From positions 1 through 29,881 of IMG/VR virus record IMGVR_UViG_3300048919_000112: a stretch of 29,881 nucleotides of DNA; one strand, written 5' to 3'. Below are positions 12,932 to 20,632 of the stretch, one piece after another. The position numbers and the translations under genes are program-made. The notes under the pieces are model-generated. The model searched no databases and was not told where the DNA came from. It saw nothing but the letters and a program-made list of their open reading frames with translations. Within the stretch, counting starts at the first letter, position 1, and every line of letters begins with the position of its first letter. The DNA comes from a virus.

Positions 12932-12986
12932 GATGTCCGACACTTAAAGCCAAGGTCAGGTAGGTAGGTTCAGTCGGGACGGTTTG
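12903..12986 (-). ncRNA. Candidate small RNA of about 80 nt
   Basis: On the minus strand a TTGACA (13010-13015), a 17-base spacer and TACCTT (12987-12992) make a plausible sigma70 promoter with a perfect -35 and a weak -10. About 80 bases later lies a strong terminator with a U-run. The transcript would include the C-rich single-stranded stretch ACCTACCTACCTGACC, which could pair with purine-rich Shine-Dalgarno sequences. There is no open reading frame. Confidence 0.45.
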
Positions 12987-13015
12987 AAGGTAGATGAATC
13001 TTTTGTGTCTGTCAA
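12987..13015 (-). promoter_or_regulatory. Possible sigma70 promoter
   Basis: TTGACA, 17-base spacer, TACCTT on the minus strand. The -35 is perfect and the -10 keeps only TA---T. It abuts the outer arm of the 15-bp inverted repeat at 13018. Confidence 0.4.
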
Positions 13016-13017
13016 AC

Positions 13018-13098
13018 GCTAGATTACTACCGACCGGGACTTACGCTTGCGCGTGGGCTTCGCCCATGCTCGCTTGTCCCTAACGGTAGTAATCTAGC
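13018..13098. promoter_or_regulatory. Long hairpin with 15-bp perfect arms upstream of the tail/lysis operon
   Basis: GCTAGATTACTACCG at 13018-13032 pairs perfectly with its complement at 13084-13098. Inside, GGGAC (13036-13040) pairs with GTCCC (13076-13080), and TGGGC-TTC-GCCCA caps the structure. It lies 35 bases before the first tail gene. It could be an operator formed by two half-sites 51 bp apart, a 5' UTR structure, or an RNA processing site. Confidence 0.6.
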
Positions 13099-13132
13099 TT
13101 GAGTTAGTATAGGGGTATTAATAGGAGGGCTT

Positions 13133-14425
13133 ATGGCCGAACTCAATAACGTGTGTTCCATCAATGCTGATGGTACTTACACTTGTGGTACTGGTGGATG
13201 GGTTGGCCCACGTCCGGGTGACCCGTCTACTTCTGATGTGCGTATTACGGCAACACCGGCATTTGGTGGTATCGACGTCAACTGGACGTACCCACAAATC
13301 AATCCAGAAGCTGTTGCGTACACCAAGGTATTTCGTAGTCTGTTGCCTGACGTGAACAGTGCAACAGTGCGTGAAGTTGTGCAGGGTAGTTTCTTTTACG
13401 ACCGTATCAATGACCCTACCAAACCCGTCTACTACTACTGGGTGCAGATTACTTCGGTCTACGGTACTGTTTCTGAAATGATTGGCCCTGCGTGGGCTAC
13501 AGCTAAACCGCTCATTGAAGAAATGATCGAAGAGTTGACCGGACAGATTGACGCGGGCGTATTGGCACAGTCGTTAAAGCAGGAAATTGATCAGATCACC
13601 CTGAATAAGTTGGGCATTACGCAGGAAATGATTGATCGTGATGCCAACGATGATGCGCTGGGTGTGCGGATCACTGAAGTTAGTGCTCACTCAGGGGAGA
13701 CACGAGCACTGGTACAAGAAGAAGTGCTGGCACGAGTAAGTCAAGGTGAAGCTTTTGTCAGTACAGTGAACACACTGTACACAGAGCTTAACGGTAATAT
13801 TTCGGCTGTGCAGACCACAGTTACTGCATTGACTACTCAAGTGGCTTCGTTGGCACAACAAATCACCAACGTTGAATCCGATTTTGGCGATAACTTGGCG
13901 CAAGTGCAGCAAACGTTGCAAACCAACATTGACACAGTGAACGGTAAAGTAGTGTCTATTGGTGCGCTGTGGACAGCGCAGGTTAACGTCAATGGATTGA
14001 TTGGTGGTTTCGGTGTGTACAACGACGGGCAGACTGTCGAAGCAGGGTTTGACGTTGACCGTTTCTGGATCGGTCGTACAGGTGCCAACAAACGCAAACC
14101 TTTCATTATTGACAGCGGTGTGGTCTACATTGACGAAGCGGCTATCAATAAGCTCACGTTTAGTAAACTGCGCGATGAATCTGGTTCGTTCGTGGTACAG
14201 AACGGTAAAGTAAAAGCTCAGTACATCGAAGTAGACACTCTGGTTATGCGCCAAGGCCAGTCTACTAACTATGTTTGGAACCAAACTGGTTGGGCTTTCA
14301 CTGCTGACGGGCAGTTTCAAATGAATGGCAGCGGTACAGGTACAGGTGGGCGTTTAATGATGCAAAACAACGGTCTGTTCGGTTATCACCCTAATGGCGT
14401 TATCGCCTTTGCGTTGACCGTCTAA
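13133..14425 (+). CDS. Tail tip/fibre protein with lambda J-type C-terminal region (DUF1983-like)
   Basis: 430 residues. The N-terminal 120 resemble a fibronectin-III-like beta domain (GGIDVNWTYPQINPEAVAYTKVFRS and PVYYYWVQITSVYGTVSE). Residues 130-275 are helical and coiled-coil-like with repeated Thr/Gln-rich heptads. Residues about 275-320 (GALWTAQVNVNGLIGGFGVYN, then GFDVDRFWIG) match the DUF1983 pattern found at the end of lambda J-like host-specificity proteins, followed by a beta-rich C-terminus. It probably forms a trimeric tip or fibre in adsorption. AGGAGGG just before the ATG is a strong ribosome binding site. It starts a plus-strand operon facing away from the central minus-strand genes. 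Confidence 0.75.
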   Translation: MAELNNVCSINADGTYTCGTGGWVGPRPGDPSTSDVRITATPAFGGIDVNWTYPQINPEAVAYTKVFRSLLPDVNSATVREVVQGSFFYDRINDPTKPVYYYWVQITSVYGTVSEMIGPAWATAKPLIEEMIEELTGQIDAGVLAQSLKQEIDQITLNKLGITQEMIDRDANDDALGVRITEVSAHSGETRALVQEEVLARVSQGEAFVSTVNTLYTELNGNISAVQTTVTALTTQVASLAQQITNVESDFGDNLAQVQQTLQTNIDTVNGKVVSIGALWTAQVNVNGLIGGFGVYNDGQTVEAGFDVDRFWIGRTGANKRKPFIIDSGVVYIDEAAINKLTFSKLRDESGSFVVQNGKVKAQYIEVDTLVMRQGQSTNYVWNQTGWAFTADGQFQMNGSGTGTGGRLMMQNNGLFGYHPNGVIAFALTV

Positions 14426-14426
14426 C

Positions 14427-14729
14427 ATGTCCGGGCTTCAGATGTGGGACAACGGCGGTCGTTTGTTGGTTGATATGACAATGCATATCAGCCAGTTACA
14501 AGGTTATGTAGACACCGGAGCGGTTAATGGTTCTATTGCTATTCCGCCTCCGCCCAGTGGAAAGACACAATATTTCACTGTAGTGCCTCTTCAGGACTTA
14601 CAACTGGAAAAGGGCAAGAAGCCGGGGGTCACCTTATCAGGTGGTGTACTGTCATGGGCTTATTCGTACTCAACCAGCGGCTGGGGCTATTTTTCAGCTA
14701 ACTGCCGAATCTTTTATTGGTATTACTAA
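14427..14729 (+). CDS. Small tail-associated protein
   Basis: 100 residues, beta-rich, starting MSGLQMWDNGGRLLVDMTMHIS. This opening resembles small proteins encoded after J-like tip genes in siphophages. It has no signal peptide or catalytic motif, and an aromatic C-terminus (FSANCRIFYWYY). It follows the tip gene by one base, and its TAA overlaps the next ATG. A fibre-tip accessory or chaperone role is likely but unproven. Confidence 0.65.
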   Translation: MSGLQMWDNGGRLLVDMTMHISQLQGYVDTGAVNGSIAIPPPPSGKTQYFTVVPLQDLQLEKGKKPGVTLSGGVLSWAYSYSTSGWGYFSANCRIFYWYY

Positions 14730-15625
14730 TGTCTTCATTGATCGTACAAAAAGACACTACTGAGCTATTGTTTGACACCAACTTTATTGCTTATGGTTTG
14801 GTCAAGAGTGGCTACATGTCTTTGCTGGCGTATTGGACACGTAAAACCATGCCCAATACGTCACTCGACCCGAACTGGGGAGGAAATTGGACACAATCTA
14901 CTTCTTCTTCTAACCCTAATTTTGGTGATGCTGTTTATGGTTTCACTGTAGCAAATGCCATTTCACCAATTGTGTTTATCACAGGCTCTGGTTGTCTTGT
15001 CGGTTCTGCTGTGTCTGGCAGCTCGATTACGTTTTACTACACCAATGCCACCACCAGTACCAAGTTCTTCTGCTTCGATCTGATGGCTGATAACTTGCCC
15101 GGCACCACGTCTTTGAAAACATGGACGGATCAAGGCCGGATTACCTTCAATTCGTTACAACCCCCATTGAATGTAATCGGGGCTATCACAGCACCTGCAC
15201 CGGGTGCGCCTACGGCTGCGGGCGGCTATTACACTGTTTACACAGGCGGCTATAATAGACAACGGCAAGCTGGTACTGATGTACCTGGTATTTCCTATAT
15301 GCCGCAATGTGAGTCTGTTATAGACATTCCTCTAACAGCTGGCGTTGAGTACGCTGCGTACCTGCCATGGTCGCGTTCTTGCGGTATTAACGATTTGTTT
15401 AGTGGCTCGACACGGCCTTACTATCGTTACTCTGGCTCTGAAGGCGCATACGGCAATGTTGGAAGTATGTCGTTCATCATGGGCGCCACTGCTGCAACTA
15501 CCATGTCCTACCCTAATGTTGGGCCGGGTGTGGTTGTGCCTTGTTCGTTTGATAATTTGCCCATTGACCGGTTCCCTACAGCTTTGATAATCACTACAGC
15601 TACACTACTTTTCCCGTACAATTAA
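14729..15625 (+). CDS. Hypothetical tail/fibre protein
   Basis: 298 residues from the ATG at 14729, which overlaps the previous stop as TAATG. The frame has an earlier ATG at 14717 inside the upstream gene. It is Gly/Ser/Thr- and Tyr-rich and all-beta in appearance (for example GGYYTVYTGGYNRQRQAGTD), typical of extracellular phage fibres or receptor-binding heads. No enzyme motif is recognised. It is followed by a small hairpin CACGG-GCAGG-CCGTG at 15634-15648 before the large fibre gene. Confidence 0.65.
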   Translation: MSSLIVQKDTTELLFDTNFIAYGLVKSGYMSLLAYWTRKTMPNTSLDPNWGGNWTQSTSSSNPNFGDAVYGFTVANAISPIVFITGSGCLVGSAVSGSSITFYYTNATTSTKFFCFDLMADNLPGTTSLKTWTDQGRITFNSLQPPLNVIGAITAPAPGAPTAAGGYYTVYTGGYNRQRQAGTDVPGISYMPQCESVIDIPLTAGVEYAAYLPWSRSCGINDLFSGSTRPYYRYSGSEGAYGNVGSMSFIMGATAATTMSYPNVGPGVVVPCSFDNLPIDRFPTALIITTATLLFPYN

Positions 15626-15670
15626 TTGCATATCACGGGCAGGCCGTGTTAACACCAATGAGGGATGTCC

Positions 15671-18403
15671 ATGACACCTGTAAAATTCAAATTCCTGACG
15701 CCTATGGGCGACCCGATTGCTTTACAGGAATTTACCGTGTCCTTGAACAAGGCCGCGTACCACAGTGGTTCTGATGGTTTCGTTTATCCTGACGTGACCG
15801 TTGGTACTACTGACGCTCAAGGTGAAGCCACCTTGGAACTCTTTCCGGCGAACGTTCCTTACTATGTGGAAATGACACTGGAAGAGGACATTAACGACGA
15901 AACTTGCTGTGCCAAGTTGCGTTTTCGGATTGCCGTACCTAAACAAGATACTCTGGTTTGGGCGGATGATTTGGTCATCACTGACCCTATCTTTTCGCAG
16001 GCGTGGGACGCTGAAGCCATTGAAACCATTTTGCAGGCCAAAGCTGCGGCTGCGGCTTCTGCATCAGCTGCTGCCACCTCTGCGGCTGCTTCGGCAAACA
16101 GCGCTACATCGTCTGCTGGTTCAGCTACAGCATCTGCAAACAGTGCTACTGCCAGTGCCAACAGTGCAACAGCTTCCGCTGGCTCTGCTAACACGGCCAG
16201 CACCAAAGCCTCCGAATCCGCTGCTTCTGCCGCAGACTCTTTGGCTTCGCGTAACCAAGCTGAAGGTTTTAAAACTGCGGCTGAGACGGCCAGCACTAAT
16301 GCCACTGCAAGTTCGACGCTTGCACAGAAATGGGCAGCTAACCCTGAAGACAGCGTAGTTTCTGGTGGGTTGTACAGTTCGTTTCACTACAGCCGTAAAG
16401 CGGCAGCTTTTGCCACTAACGCTGCATCCGCTGCTACCTCTGCATCGAACAGTGCCACCACTGCTACCACCAAGGCAGGTGAAGCCTCTACGTCTGCATC
16501 AGCGGCTGCTGCCGACAAAGCAACGGTAGCCGCAGACAAGGCTAATGTGGCTGCGGACAAGGCCCTTGTTTTTGGTTACAAGACTGACGTGGCTGCTGAT
16601 AAAGCTGCCGTGTCTGTGTTCGCTTTACGCTACGCAGGTTCGGTGGCTGTGGCTCCAACCACACGTACTGATGGCAGTGCTTTGCAGGCCGGTGATGAAT
16701 ACTTCAACACTGGTAACCAGCTTCGTTACAACTGGTCTGGCAGTGCATGGGTACAATTGAACCAGTCAGTGGCTGGTTTGACTGCCACACTGAATGCTGC
16801 GGGTGTTGCGACCTACTGTGCGCAAATGACTGAAGCCAACATGAACAACGCCGATATTCCCAACGGTAAATATACTGTTGCTGTGTCTGGTGTGGGTAAT
16901 GCCCCTATCCAACAGAACGGTTATTTGGACGTGATGGATAACTTGTCGGCAGGTTATCAGAAGCGTACCTACACCACTGTGGTTTCCGGGCGTACCTTCA
17001 CACAGCTGCAAGTTGCAGGTGTTTTTCAGCCATGGAAAGAAGAGACACCTAACGCTGTCACTTCCATTGCTAACTTGCGCCTTATTACCAAAGGCTCCAT
17101 CAACGTTGCTCACGTATTGGGTTACTACGCTTTTGGTGACAACGGTGGTGGTTGGTACTACTACGACTCGACAGACACCACTTCTACGGACAATGGCGGT
17201 ACTATCATTGTGGGTGCAGACGGTGGTCGCTGGAAACGCAGTACCACTACAGGCCTTACCGTGTTGCACTTTGGTGGAAAAGCAGATGGCGCGTTCAATA
17301 ACACGCCTGTAGTCACTGCAATGATCGCAGCAGGTTTTCGTGATATCTGCTACGGCGCTGTAGGTACATTCCACCACACCAGTGCTATTACCATTCCACA
17401 GAACGTGAACATCAAGTTCTCTGGTATTGGTTTCCGTATGACTACATTGACGGCCAGTGCAGCCACTGGTTTTCAGTTGTTCTCTTACCAGCGTGTATCG
17501 GGTCAAGCGCCTTCGGTGGCTACCTTTGAAGACCTTGTGATGCGCTGGACTGGTACAGCCAATATCGCTAACTCTGCGGCTATCTCGTACTACGGGGCTA
17601 GCGATGCAGAAAGCGACTGCTGGTTCCGTACTGAACGCTGCTCGTTTTACGGATGGCAGTGGGCACGTTCGGCCAAATGGGCTGGACAAGTTCACAGCAC
17701 CAAGGACTTTTTCAGCAACAACACCATCGATAACAACATGCTGCGTGGCTGTTCGTTCTGGTATTACGACAGCTCGATGAGCTTTTCGCCAACCTTCATC
17801 AAGGCTACGGATACGCTGACTGACGCGTTTTCCAATGGCTTGTTCATTAACGGTTGTCATAACGTCACGGCAGCGGCTGAGTGTGTACTGATTCAAGGAT
17901 GGCAGGCAGTATTTATTGACTCCTGTGGTTTTGACCTTGGTACAGGTGGTACGGCTGCTGTTAAATTCATCAACAGCCAAGATCTGTACGTGGACAAGTG
18001 CTTTATCTCAGGTGCCAGCGTGTCTACGCGGGATGGTGTGGTATTTGATAACTCTCACACAGGTGCTGTTACCGATTGCACATTGAATAACAATGGTCGA
18101 GCAATCCGCTTCTTGAACAGCAGTTCTGCAATTTCGCAGAAGATTACTGTGCGTGGCTGCAAATTCCAAGGCAACATGTTCAACGACATCCTGCTCAGCA
18201 CCAATACTCAAGGCTGTAAGTTTGTAGAGAACCATCACCAGACAAGCATGGATCGTACAGGCACTAACTATGAAGTGTACGGTTCGCTCACTGGTGCTGG
18301 TAATAACATCTGCAAGTTCAACACCTTTGCTGGTGTTGCTTACACCCCTGATCTTGGGGCAGGCAGTATCGTTGGTGAAAACATTTTTGGCTGTAAACCA
18401 TAA
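15671..18403 (+). CDS. Large tail fibre / tailspike with Ala/Ser coiled coil and beta-helix region
   Basis: 910 residues from the ATG at 15671 (GAGGG six bases before; an ATG at 15665 has none at normal spacing). Residues 1-115 form an N-terminal beta domain, probably the virion anchor. Residues 115-315 are low-complexity Ala/Ser/Thr/Asn repeats with recurring SATASANSATAS and AADKA units, likely a trimeric coiled-coil shaft. Residues 390-460 resemble fibre knob modules (QKRTYTTVVSGRTFTQLQV). From about 465 a tailspike-like head-binding motif (YYAFGDNGGGWYYYD) leads into a right-handed beta-helix-like C-terminus with Asn/Asp-rich turns. This is the probable receptor-binding protein, possibly with polysaccharide-degrading activity. 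No catalytic residues can be assigned. Confidence 0.8.
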   Translation: MTPVKFKFLTPMGDPIALQEFTVSLNKAAYHSGSDGFVYPDVTVGTTDAQGEATLELFPANVPYYVEMTLEEDINDETCCAKLRFRIAVPKQDTLVWADDLVITDPIFSQAWDAEAIETILQAKAAAAASASAAATSAAASANSATSSAGSATASANSATASANSATASAGSANTASTKASESAASAADSLASRNQAEGFKTAAETASTNATASSTLAQKWAANPEDSVVSGGLYSSFHYSRKAAAFATNAASAATSASNSATTATTKAGEASTSASAAAADKATVAADKANVAADKALVFGYKTDVAADKAAVSVFALRYAGSVAVAPTTRTDGSALQAGDEYFNTGNQLRYNWSGSAWVQLNQSVAGLTATLNAAGVATYCAQMTEANMNNADIPNGKYTVAVSGVGNAPIQQNGYLDVMDNLSAGYQKRTYTTVVSGRTFTQLQVAGVFQPWKEETPNAVTSIANLRLITKGSINVAHVLGYYAFGDNGGGWYYYDSTDTTSTDNGGTIIVGADGGRWKRSTTTGLTVLHFGGKADGAFNNTPVVTAMIAAGFRDICYGAVGTFHHTSAITIPQNVNIKFSGIGFRMTTLTASAATGFQLFSYQRVSGQAPSVATFEDLVMRWTGTANIANSAAISYYGASDAESDCWFRTERCSFYGWQWARSAKWAGQVHSTKDFFSNNTIDNNMLRGCSFWYYDSSMSFSPTFIKATDTLTDAFSNGLFINGCHNVTAAAECVLIQGWQAVFIDSCGFDLGTGGTAAVKFINSQDLYVDKCFISGASVSTRDGVVFDNSHTGAVTDCTLNNNGRAIRFLNSSSAISQKITVRGCKFQGNMFNDILLSTNTQGCKFVENHHQTSMDRTGTNYEVYGSLTGAGNNICKFNTFAGVAYTPDLGAGSIVGENIFGCKP

Positions 18404-18412
18404 GGACTACAT

Positions 18413-18910
18413 ATGACACTGAAAGACATCCGTGACTTCGTGTTCCCCAAAGCCTTTGCTTTGTTGCCTGCTGGCATGAACACGCCCGCTGCCCAAGTAA
18501 TCCTGCTTACCATTGGTTTGCAGGAGTCTCGGTTTGAATACCGGCGACAATTGGGTAATGGCCCTGCCCGAGGCTTCTGGCAGTTTGAAGAAGGCAATTC
18601 CAAGTCGCGTGCCGGGGTCTGGGGGGTGATGAACCATCCAGCCTCCAAAGAACATATGCGCAAGCTGTGTGCACACTTTGGTTTGCCCTTCACTACCAAG
18701 GCCGTGTGGTCAGCACTGGAAACCAACGATGTTCTGGCTTGCTGTGCGGCACGACTGCTGATGTACACCGATGCAGCTAAGCTGCCTCAGGTGAACGATG
18801 CAGCTGGGGCTTGGGACATGTATGCCAAACGGGTATGGCGTCCGGGTAAACCACACCCAGAAACGTGGAACGGATTCCACGCTCAGGCTGTCAAAGAAGT
18901 TCTTAACTGA
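18413..18910 (+). CDS. Endolysin, lysozyme/lytic transglycosylase-like
   Basis: 165 residues with no signal peptide, so export would depend on the holin. The segment LTIGLQESRFEYRRQLGNGPARGFWQFE (about residues 32-59) has the catalytic-Glu pattern of lysozyme-like or SLT-type muramidases (E39-S) and the G-x-W-Q-F substrate-binding stretch. The ATG at 18413 is preceded by AAGGA. Its stop overlaps the next ATG as TGATG, coupling it to the spanin gene. Cleavage of the glycan backbone is expected; whether it is a hydrolase or a transglycosylase cannot be told here. Confidence 0.75.
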   Translation: MTLKDIRDFVFPKAFALLPAGMNTPAAQVILLTIGLQESRFEYRRQLGNGPARGFWQFEEGNSKSRAGVWGVMNHPASKEHMRKLCAHFGLPFTTKAVWSALETNDVLACCAARLLMYTDAAKLPQVNDAAGAWDMYAKRVWRPGKPHPETWNGFHAQAVKEVLN

Positions 18911-19413
18911 TGCTAAGCGCCAAGTGGAAATATATTCTTCTTGGCGTAGCCATCCTGATAGCAGGTAAACTGCTATACAACTGGGGCTACGACGATGCAG
19001 AAGTGAAACATCAACTGGCCTTCGCAAAGCATATCGAAGAGGATCAAACCAATGCGCGCATTGCCACAGAGCGTCAACGGCAAATTGAGCAAAACCGAGA
19101 ACTGGTGCGTCAAGCACAGGAACAAGATTTCAGCACTCGATTACATGATGTTACTGCTGATCGTGATCGCTTTGCTGACAGCGCTGTCAGGTTGCGCCAA
19201 ACACTCAGTGCAACCGAGTCCAAGCTACGTAGAGCCAGCCAAGATGCCAAGCTATCCGGTGTTAATGCTGGTGCAACCCAAGCCGCAATGGTGCTCTCCC
19301 AGTTGCTCGGAGAAGCAACAGAGCAACTTCGACTCGTGGCAGGAACGGCTGACGAGTGGTACTTAAACGCCAGCCAGTGCCAAGCCTTCTACGAGAAAAT
19401 CAGGAGCCAATAG
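18910..19413 (+). CDS. Inner-membrane spanin subunit (Rz type)
   Basis: 167 residues. A single N-terminal membrane anchor (about residues 8-23, ILLGVAILIAGKLLYNW) is followed by a long charged, coiled-coil periplasmic domain (residues 30-120), as in Rz-type i-spanins. The second spanin is nested inside it in another frame. Together the two subunits join the inner and outer membranes and fuse them at the last step of lysis. Its TAG stop lies inside the terminator hairpin. Confidence 0.8.
   Translation: MLSAKWKYILLGVAILIAGKLLYNWGYDDAEVKHQLAFAKHIEEDQTNARIATERQRQIEQNRELVRQAQEQDFSTRLHDVTADRDRFADSAVRLRQTLSATESKLRRASQDAKLSGVNAGATQAAMVLSQLLGEATEQLRLVAGTADEWYLNASQCQAFYEKIRSQ
19145..19366 (+). CDS. 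Outer-membrane lipoprotein spanin subunit (Rz1 type), nested
   Basis: 73 residues, wholly inside the i-spanin gene in a different frame. The N-terminus is a lipoprotein signal (MMLLLIVIALLTALSGC) with lipobox L-S-G-C at about residues 14-17, followed by a short Pro/Ser-rich mature chain. This is the classic Rz/Rz1 arrangement. Two adjacent ATG codons at 19145 and 19148 could start it. The frame is open further upstream, but that would put the signal sequence internally. Confidence 0.8.
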   Translation: MMLLLIVIALLTALSGCAKHSVQPSPSYVEPAKMPSYPVLMLVQPKPQWCSPSCSEKQQSNFDSWQERLTSGT

Positions 19414-19642
19414 GCTCCTTTTTCTTGTCTCGATGATTTAATAGCAACGCTTTGTGTTGCATGCGAATGTACGACATCAAAGCCTGGGGTGTTTTGAATA
19501 TGTGCATACAGGCCTCTGCACTTTGCACAGCGCACTCCCACAGTTTGGCTTCATCACGTTCATCAATGGCATCGCCATCTACACAGGCGATTACGCTATT
19601 TGCATTGATTTGGTCTTTATATACAACAGTCGTAAGTTTCAT
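19400..19642 (-). CDS. Small hypothetical protein between two terminators
   Basis: 80 residues with three cysteines and a basic C-terminus (HRDKKKEP). No family recognised. The ATG at 19642 has only a weak GAGAC upstream. A strong minus-strand terminator lies 19 bases before its start, so it could be expressed only by read-through. Its last codons form the plus-strand terminator hairpin and overlap the i-spanin gene by 14 bases. It may be a real lowly expressed gene or a chance frame. Confidence 0.5.
   Translation of the reverse strand: MKLTTVVYKDQINANSVIACVDGDAIDERDEAKLWECAVQSAEACMHIFKTPQALMSYIRMQHKALLLNHRDKKKEPIGS
19402..19425 (+). terminator. Rho-independent terminator of the tail/lysis operon
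   Basis: AGGAGCC-AATA-GGCTCCT followed by TTTTCTTG. The stem overlaps the spanin stop codon, so the operon ends here. Confidence 0.85.
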
Positions 19643-19651
19643 ATGAGTGTC

Positions 19652-19682
19652 TCAATAAAAAACCCCGCATTTAGCGGGGTTT
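19652..19682 (-). terminator. Strong minus-strand terminator after the holin gene
   Basis: Stem AACCCCGC / GCGGGGTT around a 5-nt loop (19661-19681). On the minus strand it is followed by TTTTTTATTG, a good U-tract. Confidence 0.85.
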
Positions 19683-19685
19683 GGT

Positions 19686-20018
19686 TTAGCTACTTGGGGT
19701 GTCCTCTGGTAAGGATAAACCCGTTCGTTTGTTAAAGAACTTCTCTGCAACAGAGAAGAGTTTCCCGCCGAAATAGGCGCCCAGACTAATGGAGATTGGT
19801 TGAGTGCACCAATTCGGCAAGTCTTCTTGGATAAGTGGATAGGCATCCGCTACCAAGTAACCGGCCAACAGCGCGCCGGACAGTTGTGAACTGAACCAGA
19901 TCCACGAGAACTTTTGTCCTGCTGCCAGTCGGTTAGCAATGGCAATTAAGCCACTTACCGCTGACAAGACAAAAACAATGACAGTTCCCCATAAGTCGGG
20001 ATTGTTCCTCCAAGGCAT
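19686..20018 (-). CDS. Holin, three-transmembrane type
   Basis: 110 residues with three hydrophobic segments at about residues 11-32, 39-60 and 73-92, the last with small residues (ISISLGAYFGGKLF), and a polar tail. Size and topology fit class I holins that form lethal membrane lesions and release the endolysin. It lies just beyond the endolysin/spanin operon but on the opposite strand, so it is under separate control. GGAG lies seven bases before the ATG. A strong terminator follows. Confidence 0.75.
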   Translation of the reverse strand: MPWRNNPDLWGTVIVFVLSAVSGLIAIANRLAAGQKFSWIWFSSQLSGALLAGYLVADAYPLIQEDLPNWCTQPISISLGAYFGGKLFSVAEKFFNKRTGLSLPEDTPSS

Positions 20019-20041
20019 GTTGTGTCTCCGTCAGTTAATGA

Positions 20042-20066
20042 CTATGAAAGCCGGTTGCCATCATAG
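20042..20066. other. Small intergenic hairpin
   Basis: CTATGA / TCATAG across 13 bases, between the triple-HTH gene and the holin. There is no U-run. Confidence 0.3.
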
Positions 20067-20077
20067 CCAATAACCTA

Positions 20078-20632
20078 TTAAGACGATATAAGCGTATCGA
20101 CATACGGTTTAACTAAGTAGTAAGCCAATGAACGACTTACTTTATAGTGTTCACCTATTTCTCGCCATGAAAGGCCCAATAGCTTGTCCTTTGCAGCTTC
20201 AAGCATATCGGCTTCACATAGTAAGTGTTGCCTTGGTTTGTGTGTCTCAATTCTTTTACAACCTGAACGCCGTTGTGCTTTACGCAGCTCAACACCAGCT
20301 TTAGTCAACACTCGCCGTACTGTACTGTGGCTGGCATGCATGATCTCACCCACTTCAAGTAACGTTTTGCGTTCCTCTACATACAGGTGAGTCATCCGTT
20401 TAATGACCTTGTTGGTATAACGGATTGGCTTGTTTGGTTTTGGTTTGCCTTTTGGTTTCGCTGCCTTACGCCGCTTAACCCCCATCTTCAGCAGTCTTCG
20501 ACGTACCACTTCAGGACAGAAGCCCATGTGCTGACCTACCACTCTTAGAGTGTGGCCAGCTTCGTACATGGACTTGATGGTCTGATCCATTTCAGGTGTG
20601 AAGACTCTGGCTTCAAACCTGTTCAGGCTCAT
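20078..20632 (-). CDS. DNA-binding protein with three helix-turn-helix units
   Basis: 184 residues, basic. Three units have the HTH pattern: HTLRVVGQHMGFCPEVVRRR (about 28-47), KTLLEVGEIMHASHSTVRRV (about 90-109) and LSWREIGEHYKVSRSLAYY (about 150-168), separated by Lys/Pro-rich linkers (KPKGKPKPNKP). This layout suggests a sequence-specific DNA binder, possibly a regulator of the adjoining holin gene or of late expression. A homing-endonuclease-like binding module without its nuclease is also possible. The ATG directly follows the upstream 159-residue frame's TGA. The stretch 20248-20260 matches the repeated box of the 3.1-3.3 kb RNA region. Confidence 0.65.
   Translation of the reverse strand: MSLNRFEARVFTPEMDQTIKSMYEAGHTLRVVGQHMGFCPEVVRRRLLKMGVKRRKAAKPKGKPKPNKPIRYTNKVIKRMTHLYVEERKTLLEVGEIMHASHSTVRRVLTKAGVELRKAQRRSGCKRIETHKPRQHLLCEADMLEAAKDKLLGLSWREIGEHYKVSRSLAYYLVKPYVDTLISS

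Noticed and set aside
12389-12943. 184-residue minus-strand frame through the divergent intergenic region
   Set aside because: It crosses several hairpins and a terminator and runs into a better-supported gene in another frame.
16766-17980. 404-residue minus-strand frame opposite the tail fibre gene
   Set aside because: Its composition (many Thr, Val, Cys, Arg) is what a mirror of a Gly/Ser/Thr/Asn-rich fibre gene gives, and there is no start signal.
15671-18403. Named depolymerase activity for the large fibre
   Set aside because: A beta-helix-like region is visible, but no catalytic residues can be assigned from sequence alone.
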